From Phallusia mammillata (taxonomy: Eukaryota; Chordata; Ascidiacea; Phlebobranchia; Ascidiidae): 64,000 nucleotides of DNA. Each line of letters begins with the position of its first letter. Positions within the stretch are counted from its first letter, which is position 1. Shown here piece after piece: positions 56,601 to 64,000 of the stretch. The notes beneath the pieces are model-generated. The model was not told the origin of the DNA. It searched no databases and saw only the letters and a list, made by a program, of their open reading frames with translations. The position numbers were made by a program, and so were the translations under genes. The DNA lies in assembly GCA_003260075.1 (NCBI GenBank), contig QLIY01000260.1, positions 115,425 to 179,424 on the forward strand, read 5' to 3'.

Positions 56601-57517
56601 TATACTTAACTTAGGTAGTACCACATAGTAAAATAAAACAATTAACAAATCAATTAAACAAGACAAGACTATCCAGTTGCTTATCCGGTTCTTCGATATG
56701 CATTTTAACAAAGCAATCACAACCAACTTTAATACAAACTAAAAACTAAAACCAATTGGCTGGCGTGTTTTACATTGACAGCACTTTGTTGCAATACGAG
56801 CACAATGGGCGCCTTGAGAACATGCTCACGCCCAAAGAAAAGCGAAATTCCGTCACCTAATTAAAGACACGCCGAACATGAATTCAACCAGGCGTAACAT
56901 GACAAATTTGCTGCATCATTTTTGTGTGGAATCTGCAACGTCAGATACACGTATGCCAAAGTTACGAGCAACTGTAGTCAGAATCTGGGATAAACAAACG
57001 TGTCGAACATTGTTGGCAAATCCTTATTGGTTGCAGTAATGTAGAATGTGTCAAAAGACTAAGATACTTGTAATTTGTTGCAATTTCATTAACATGGATT
57101 TCTTGGTTTGCAAGTTTGAAGATTTAGTCAAGACAAAAATGCACCATATTGTTATGCCGTATTTATTTAGGTTTGAAGAGCTAATGTTGTTACGAAAATT
57201 TGTATTAATTAAATGTAACATGAAAAAATGCGATGGGTATTAAAATAGAAAAGTACTCAAACAAATAACAGATTTTTTATTTTTTTAAATATGTTTGTGT
57301 TTTTTAAACTTATTGTTACTTTTAGTTTTATAGGGCAACCTTAACTTGCTACAAGGTTTTCTGTTAATTCTAACGTAAGTGAAAAAGATGACAATGGTGG
57401 AAGCAGCAGTAAACTCCAAAAATTTTAGAACGGTGGATTTGGTAGTTTTTATAGGTAAGAATTTTTTTAAATTTATTTAATAATATGCAAAATATGTTTT
57501 GTATTTAACAAATTTGT
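53656..57517. other. Intergenic or CLCA upstream region, no exon accepted
   Basis: Upstream CLCA exons (protease-like and VWA regions) are expected on the plus strand somewhere to the left of 57988, but none was recognised. The open frame at 55636-55938 follows a plausible acceptor at about 55638 but shows no family resemblance. Confidence 0.4.
56022..56256. mobile_element. hAT-type MITE with internal tandem duplication
   Basis: Ends CAGTGGTGGGATTCA and TTGAATCCCACAACTG are inverted; flanks GATGTATG and CATGTATG match in 7 of 8 bases. The first ~50 bp (GGGATTCAGCCGGTTCGCAC) is present twice in tandem. Confidence 0.75.
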
Positions 57518-58500
57518 CCCCCCCCCCCAGACTGTGGTGGTTAATATTCCCGGAACTGCTGAGGTTTGAACCAGTAGCCTATTGATAAGGAAATAGTCCA
57601 GTTTTCATGTAAACAGCTAACTTTAACAAATTTGTCATTTAGCTGGTGCAATGCTAAACAAAATAGTAGTTGTTTTTTTCTAGAGCTTGTATTTTTGCTG
57701 ACGTTTCGCCCACCAGAACGGTAGGGCTTCTTTAAAGCAATGATATGTTTTGTATTAAGCAATATAAAATACGATAATTGCTGCAAATATTCGTTCAAGA
57801 ATATAGCCAAATGCTCACAGCCTATACACAGAAAGCTGACTTTGCAAGATTGGTGCAATACAGTTTACAAACCACCTTTGTAATTTCATGTTAATGCTTT
57901 GACAAATATTTAAACCGCTTCCTGTGGTCATATCGTAGTCGTGTAAGCGTTCTGCCCCCCCCCCAGTGACATGCCCTTACGTTTCAGATTGCCAACGAAC
58001 AGATTGAGTTAATAGGCGGGTCGACGGCTGTAACTCGAGTTGTTACCATCGACTCCACAATCGGAAACAACACGGCGTTTCTTTTCGCTTATGCCGGGGC
58101 GTCCTCTCCAACTATTGTTATTAGTTCCCCATCAGCATCAGAACGTTACTGTCTCAATACTCCGATACCTGGATGCATTGAAATCACCAATATTGACAAT
58201 TCGGCAAAGACTGTGGTGGTTAATATTCCTGGAACTGCTGAGGTTTAAACAGTAACCTATTGATATGGAAATAGTCCAGTTTTCATGTGAACAGCTAACG
58301 TTAACAAATTTGTCATTCAACTGGTGTAGTGCTAAACAATTACTAACTTAGTTGTTTTTCAAGAACTGGTATTTTTGCTGACGTTTCACGCATCAGAACG
58401 GTAGGGCTTCTTCAGAGTAATGAATGCCGTTTCAACTTGTTACCTCTACAATAATTCATCAGTCTTGATTTTTTGCCAAATTGCACCTGCATAAAACACA
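57518..58500. repeat. Diverged duplication of a CLCA exon end and its intron
   Basis: After C11 (57518-57528), 57529-57740 is a diverged copy of 58207-58425: the last 36 bases of the CLCA exon, its donor, and the following intron. A second C run lies at 57955-57964 just before the full exon. Confidence 0.8.
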
Positions 58501-58970
58501 CTGATGCCCCCCCCCCAGGGCTTCTTTAGATCAACGAATAACTTTTTAACTTTGGCTGTACTTCAACACTAATTCACTAGTCTTGATTTTTTGCCAAAAT
58601 TACACATGAATAAAAACACACTAATGTTGGAATTTTTAACTAAAATTGTTTCCTAGTATTGTAAAACTTTTCACAAATTATCTGAATTATTCACGAATTA
58701 TTAGCCCTGTCAATCAAGGCAGCACAATATATGGTGTGGTTGACCTTAGGAATGATCTGTAGCGTTTAGCGTAGCCCCAAGACAAACTTAACCTGCTTTT
58801 TGTTTCAGGTCGGGGATTGGGATTACATTTTAAGTTCTACAGAAACCCAAACCGTCACATTAACTGTGTCATCTGATGCCGCGAGTCGCTCGATACAACC
58901 AGTTCTAGTTGAACCCGGATTCAAAGCATACAAAAGTTCAAGCAGTGATGTTTTTGTCGTTCAGTGTAAA
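57988..58970 (+). CDS. CLCA-family protein, two C-terminal exons
   Basis: Exon 57988-58242 (85 codons) and exon 58809-58970 (54 codons) join in phase 0. The first has TIDSTIGNNTAFLFAYAG and ends VVVNIPGTAE; the second begins VGDWDYILSSTETQTVTLTV. This matches the beta-rich segment after the VWA domain in CLCA proteins (calcium-activated chloride channel regulators), with the conserved DST(V/I)GN and GTW-Y type motifs. CLCA proteins are secreted, self-cleaving metalloproteases that modulate anion channels and mucus. The catalytic and VWA parts are not in this window or not visible, and the 3' end is lost near the N at 58985. Homopolymer joints on both sides suggest the region is poorly assembled. 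Family assignment is good; completeness is poor. Confidence 0.7.
58401..58625. repeat. Diverged direct repeat joined by C10
   Basis: 58401-58506 and 58517-58625 align (GGGCTTCTT start, TCTTGATTTTTTGCC core) but differ at many sites and in length. This is one of the more diverged joints. C10 lies at 58507-58516. Confidence 0.8.
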
Positions 58971-59165
58971 GTGAGTTGTTGTTTNGCACGCGATAAAACA
59001 TATGTCTCTGATACATAACATGATTTAACGTCGAACATACAGGTACTGCATGGCATTCCAAAACGGTTAAATCTCTTCATAAAGATCTTACCCACACTGG
59101 TAAATGTTAAAATGTTGTTGACGTTCAGCATGAAAAAAAATATACGCCTAGGGACAAACTAGTTT

Positions 59166-59397
59166 CAGTATTATCTTAAAACGCTTTTCAGTTTGATTAA
59201 AAGAAATTGGGTTATCCGAAATATTGACAGCAAATAATAGCTTTCCCGATATAAATGTACACTATTCTATAGTTTCCCCCCCCCCCTCAGTATTATCTTA
59301 AAACGCTTTTCAGTTTGATTAAAAGAAATTGGGTGATCCGAAATATTGACAGCAAATAATAGCTTTCTCGATATAAATGTACACTATTCTATAGTTT
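59166..59397. repeat. Direct repeat of 110 bp joined by C11
   Basis: 59166-59275 and 59287-59397 match except for about two bases. C11 lies at 59276-59286. Confidence 0.9.
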
Positions 59398-59451
59398 CTA
59401 AAAAATACAAGGTTCAAATTTGCATCAATTTTTACCTTATACTCTACCAAG

Positions 59452-61728
59452 GTTTGCTGGTCGTTTCGCTTCTGGTTGGAATCTATTTCGCTTACATTGA
59501 TCGCCGCAAAAAGACAACCGACAATTACTACTTCGGAGAAAGAGCAATGGCTACGGTGGCGTATTGAATTCTGCTAATCTAACAATGTTTTGTAATTTCT
59601 TTTATGCAATAAAGCTGTATTGGTTTGACAATAAAAAAACTAGAAGAGTGGTGTTTAAAATATTTGATCCTCTTAACTTTTGAGAAGTGCTTACAAAATT
59701 GTGGTAATGAACCATTTCTTTACAGATTCCGGTCGGCCTCTCTATCACAGTGACGTACGTTTCTGCTATAACGGTCATTGGATTTCCCACAGAGTCTTAC
59801 GGCTATGGCACAGTGACCTTGTGGTATGGACTATCCGGTATTGTCGGGAATGTAGTCGCTTGTATGTATTACATTCCACTGATTCGAAGACTGCGCCTCA
59901 CTTCGATCTTTGAGGTAGCACTATTTACACCATAACTCACATCAAACAAGGTTTTGTAAACACCGATGGGGGTATTTTTTACACTCGGACATGCAGGGTC
60001 AGAAATTAGGTTTTAAAGATATTTTTTGGAAAATCTTTAACCAACGCAAATAGCCCCGACATTTTTACAGAGTTTTTTTCACGGGGTTCGTGCCCAGGAC
60101 GCTTCCTGGACGGGGACGAAATACCTATCAAGGCGTTTTTGTGTCTGTTTATGGGCCAGGCTCGCCCGACCACTCGGCAAAGTTCCTGCCCCATTTTTAC
60201 AGAATTTCTCCTTTAAATAGAGACATTTGATTTTGCGCCACATATCAGTATTGATTTTGATGTTACTTGTGGTGGCAAAACTTCCAAAGTTTTTGCGGCG
60301 AATGCTCACAACTATTTTTTTAAATTCTACACTTTACGATTTTTAAAGTACCTGGAGCTTCGGTTCAACAGGAAAATCAGAGTGCTGGAATCAGTTGTAA
60401 AAAACGTATCAAGCGTAAGTCATCTATACTTTACCCAATCATAACCCCGTTTATAAACCACTGTTCTTATATTTTAGATCTTCTATTTCTCAATTGCACT
60501 GTACCTTCCTGCCCTTGCTCTCAATGCTGTCACTCCGCTCAGTATTAATTTCAACATCGTTATGATAACGCTTGTTTGTACCTTTTACACGGCATTGGTA
60601 AGACAATTTAGACCAGTGACCTATTTGGTGTAATTTCCCAAAAAAGTCAATCACCAACTTCGTATTTTCCTCTCTGTCATCTTGTGGGGATGTTTTTTGT
60701 CCTACCTGAACAATACTGCTCTTTATTCGATTAAACATTTATAATTTTGTGACTAAATAACTAGATTTAAGACCTTTGATATTCGAGTACAACTAAAACA
60801 AGAATTTGGTCATTGCACAATCTGCATGTACATAATTTTCCAATCCCTGGTTCAGACATTGCTGTATTTGTCAGAAGACTTGTTACGTTTTCTGCAGGGG
60901 GGAATGAAAGCCGTAATTTGGACTGATGCCTTTCAAGCAGTTATTATGGCAGGAGGTATATTTGGAGTTCTGATAACAGCAATCCTCAATGTCGGTGGCT
61001 TGGATAATGTATGGGCAGCACTGGAAAGGGGCAAAAGACTCACCGCTACCAAGTACTTTTTTAACTTTGTCGGTGTTGCGCTGCATCAAATACTTTCTAC
61101 TTTATGCTAAAATACAACCTGCCCTGGAGTTTTTTTATCAAGCTTTCCACTTTTATGTGATGCAGTTCAGTTAATTTTTCTTAAATGATGCTGTTGCATA
61201 CCAAACCAGGAAACCCAGCCTTTCATATCGGTTCAGTGCATTATATACCATCGTTTAATTGTGTCAAAGGCATAACTAATATCATGTTGACACCAATTTG
61301 TAAATAAGATATCTCTGGCAGTTCATTTTCCCTTTTTAGTTATTTGTCATACCAGATTGGCCATTGAACTGAGACACCAACTTGCTGTAATTTTTGCAGT
61401 TTTTCATTTGACCCTACCATTCCCTACACCTTCTGGACAATCATGATCGGTCAAGGTCTTGGGTGGTGCGCAATTGGGACGAGTCAGCCGATTTGCCAGC
61501 GTTTCATGGCATGCAAAACAATGAACGGAGCAAGAATGTAAGAAACAAAATGGTCTTCAGCAACTTGTTTGTTGAAACAGCTTAAACCCCAATTGTAACA
61601 TAAACGGCTTACATATAAGACCATAGGCAAAGCACGACTGTACACCGTTAAAAGCTAGAAAAGTACATCACTTTTACATTATAGACCAGCCCACTAAAGT
61701 CCAGCAAAGTTTGACTGACTCAGTAGTG

Positions 61729-61785
<57 letters not shown>

Positions 61786-62921
61786 TTTTTTTTTACAGAG
61801 CTGCAGGACTTTCTGTCGTCCTTACTTGCGTTCTCTTTTTTACGTCGAGTTTAAACGGCCTCGTAATGTACGCTTATTTTGAGGGCTGTGATCCGGTAAA
61901 GTCCGGTGAAATTAGCAAAGCTGACCAACTCATGCCTTACCTTGCACTCAATGTGTTTCAATCCATGCCAGGAATGGCTGGACTCTTCGTATCAGCTGCA
62001 TTTAGCGCCACACTAAGGTAGGATTAGTGAAGGCCTGCTGTTTCGTTTATTATCCTGGTAATTTGACTTTATCTTCTATTCAGGGGTGGGCCAGACCTGC
62101 TTCATGCTCGAGCCGCATATCACAAAACTTAGTTTCAAAAGAGCCGCAAGACAAAAAAATCAAAAACGAATTTATTCACTCACAATGAAAGCTGCGCTAT
62201 CAAATTATGATTGTTGTGTGGTGATACTGTGTGTCTCCACCTGGGCTGCACTTGTTTGAAATAAGGCTGATAATATGGGAAAGTTTTTGTGTTTAGCTTC
62301 GTAATGACGTTTCAAGTTACTAATTTTTGTAATGATTGAGGGAAGTTGGACAAATAAAACACACAGGTTTACCTCCATTATCAATGATTGGAAACTCCTC
62401 CTCCCATTCTGTTTCAAAAGTTATATTTCCCTGTCTGTTTCTTTTTTGCAGTTATTTCTCAACAACGTTTTTTTGGCTGAACTTTGCAGTTATTGCATGC
62501 GCAACATTAAAGGGCCGCAATCAAAGGCTCAAAGAGTCGCATGCGGCTCAGAAGCCGCAGTTTGACCATACCCCTGTTCAATGTCCTCTGTCACATATTA
62601 TTTCATGACTGTTTGATCTGTGAAACCATTCTAAAGTTAGTTTGTACAAGCAAGCAGTTCAATTAAAAAATGTACAAATAAACATCACACAAACACCAGT
62701 TCAATCACTTTAACTTAAGTTTGCGAACACTCCTATGCTATTACATGAGCATCGTTGTGGCCGAGCCCCACAATATCCCTTGTGATTAACATCAACTTTC
62801 ACTTACAGCACAGTTTCATCCGGAATTAACGCTTGTGGAGCGCTCGTTCTTGAGGATTTCATCTCACCTTGCTTTCCTAACATGGGCGAGATTAAAAGAC
62901 TCACCGCCAGCAAGATTATAG
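59452..62921 (+). CDS. SLC5-family sodium-coupled transporter (SMCT/SMVT type), partial
   Basis: Eight exons in phase: 59452-59555, 59726-59914, 60349-60414, 60478-60597, 60898-61052, 61400-61537, 61799-62017, 62809-62921; 368 codons seen. The first ATG exon and everything after the eighth exon are missing (the gene leaves the window). Marks of the SLC5A6/A8/A12 group: YYFGERAMATIPVGLSI across the first joint, TESYGYGTVTLWYG, YLELRFN, GGMKAVIWTDAFQ, TIPYTFWTIMIGQG, MYAYFEGCDPV, DQLMPYL, and SSGINACGALVLEDF. These proteins carry monocarboxylates or vitamins with Na+ through the plasma membrane; the exact substrate cannot be read. The exon 5 donor GTACTT (61053) is unusual but gives an in-frame joint to FSFDPT. 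A C56 run sits just before exon 7. Confidence 0.88.
60081..60190 (-). repeat. tRNA-like SINE fragment
   Basis: On plus, GGTTCGTGCCCAGGACGC followed by GGGCCAGGCTCGCCCGACCA resembles the fragment at 51716-51780 (GAACCCAGGACGCTCCAGG, CCTGGCCATTCGGCC). Both look like minus-strand tRNA-derived sequence. It lies in an SLC5 intron. Confidence 0.45.
61730..61785. repeat. C56 run in an SLC5 intron
   Basis: Pure C run directly before the polypyrimidine tract and acceptor of exon 7 (AG at 61797-61798). No obvious flanking duplication is seen. Confidence 0.9.
62081..62576. mobile_element. hAT-type MITE
   Basis: Ends CAGGGGTGGGCCAGACC and TTTGACCATACCCCTG are imperfect inverted repeats. The right interior has GCATGCGGCTC, common in elements of this kind. 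No clear target duplication. It lies in the intron before the last SLC5 exon seen. Confidence 0.6.
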
Positions 62922-63200
62922 GTAATCGAATTTTTTTTCAAGTACTTATAACGAAAAACCTAGTTTAATGGTACGTATGGGTATTATTCCTGGTTTACTT
63001 CATAAATTACCACAGTAGACGGATCTGAGTCCCTTTGAAGAAGTGGACGCAACAATTAAATGCTTTTGTTGAATGCGCAATGCAGCGTGTACTATGATGG
63101 GACACAAACAAGTAATAAAAGAGCGCAGATTTTTTACAGTGAAGAAATGCTTATGGATAAAGAATTTCGGATATCCCAATATCCCTCAATAACGTTACCT
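62922..63200. other. SLC5 intron, nothing seen
   Basis: No further SLC5 exon recognised up to the window end. Confidence 0.4.
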
Positions 63201-63306
63201 AAATGGTAATCATTATAGGTTCTAGTGGTGAAAATAACGGCCCAAATAGACGTAAATGGTATTAATTATAGGTTCTAGTGGTGAAAATAACGGCCCAAAT
63301 AGACGT
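63201..63306. repeat. 53-bp unit in two tandem copies
   Basis: 63201-63253 and 63254-63306 match with about two differences; unit contains GGTTCTAGTGGTGAAAATAA. The unit end (AAATAGACGTAAAAAGCG) also occurs at 19663-19681. Confidence 0.9.
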
Positions 63307-63589
63307 AAAAAGCGTAATGGCTAATTTTTCAAACGTTTCGGCAAATGCTCACGCCATCATCAGTGATATGACGGCTACATCATTTACACCCGTTTGTACA
63401 CTTGAGTCACGTGAAGGAATGATAAAAGGGTGCGAAACAAACGTCGAATAAAAACGATAGAGAAAAGGTGCGCAGAAGCGAGGTGTAAGCCACCTGCATG
63501 TGTTCAAAGTATATGGCGAACATGTACAGAACAACTACAACAATATACGACAATTTTAAACAAAATATGACAGCCAGACATGGGGTCGA

Positions 63590-63950
63590 ATACACGCGTC
63601 CTGTATTCGAATACTTTACGAATACCTCCATGACTGTATTCGAATTCATGAATACTTTGGTAATTTTTGAGTGTCAGCAATTCGATTAGTATTCGAATAA
63701 AACGAGTCAAGTATTTGTATTCATGAATAGTTGACCAAAAACAACCACATGTAATTCGAATACTATTCGAATAAACCAAAGCATGTATTCGTAATCACGA
63801 GTACTTACGCACTTTTTGAAGTCCAGCAATTCGAATTGTATTCATGAACTGTCGAACGAAGGTCAAAATCATTCGAATACAGCACGAAGGTGACAAAACC
63901 TGTATTCGAATGCATTCGAATACGAATGACGAATACGAATGGCCCCATGT
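63590..63950. repeat. Irregular array of ATTCGAATA and ATTCATGAATA palindromes
   Basis: Over about 360 bp the self-complementary words ATTCGAAT and TATTCATGAATA recur many times on both strands with short spacers. No protein or RNA gene is suggested. Confidence 0.85.
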
Positions 63951-64000
63951 CTGATGACAGCACGTCACATCATACGCAATAAGTCATTTAAGTATTAAAT

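Noticed and set aside
63201-63950. CRISPR-like or satellite interpretation of the right-end repeats
   Set aside because: Only two tandem 53-bp units and an aperiodic palindrome field; no repeat-spacer structure.

Overview
This is a stretch of animal nuclear DNA, AT-rich, with small exons, short introns (GT..AG) and many short transposon relics. Four kinds of evidence (compact secreted-protein genes, IL-17 paralogues with a fixed three-exon plan, thyroglobulin type-1 arrays, SLC2/SLC5/CLCA genes) suggest an ascidian tunicate, probably Ciona or a relative; the species is inference. No bacterial, CRISPR or phage feature is present.

Layout. (1) 1.2-18.1 kb: an IL-17 cytokine cluster. It has an orphan terminal exon (1192-1414), two plus-strand genes A (3400-6306) and B (9441-11885), a partial near-identical copy of B lacking exon 1 (13882-14686), and a minus-strand gene C (16587-18070). 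A, B and C all use signal-peptide exon / middle exon / cystine-knot exon with phases 2-2. (2) 21.7-36.7 kb: three genes of one secreted family made of alternating thyroglobulin type-1 (Tg1) domains, each domain on one symmetrical 1-1 exon, with a short helical C-terminal tail. TgA (minus, 4 domains) and TgB (plus, 8 domains, several broken) are head to head with mirrored promoters; TgC (minus, 2 domains) follows. TgB looks like two ABAB genes fused, with a fossil signal-peptide exon between them. (3) 41.8-48.0 kb: a divergent SLC2/GLUT-type transporter, eight exons seen. (4) 49-53.6 kb: a four-exon gene for a 112-residue secreted peptide with a Ser/Thr-rich linker and a six-cysteine tail that I do not recognise, plus a probable second gene whose first exon has the same length and phase. 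(5) 57.9-59.0 kb: two exons of a CLCA-family gene. (6) 59.4-62.9 kb: an SLC5 (SMCT/SMVT-type) sodium-coupled transporter running off the right end.

IL-17, CLCA, Tg1 proteins and mucin-linked Cys-rich peptides would all fit secretion and barrier defence, but their neighbourhood is the only evidence that they act together.

The most unusual sequence-level signal is a set of 23 pure C or G runs (10-12 nt, or 56-75 nt) in an otherwise AT-rich window. Most sit exactly between two near-identical direct repeats of about 10-440 bp; single N characters at 6006, 12533, 29885 and 42121 sit at the same kind of joint. I think these are mostly assembly joints between alleles or read ends, and several gene models are damaged by them. 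Hence apparent frameshifts, duplicated exons and the 2.8-kb tandem copy should not be taken as biology without long-read evidence.
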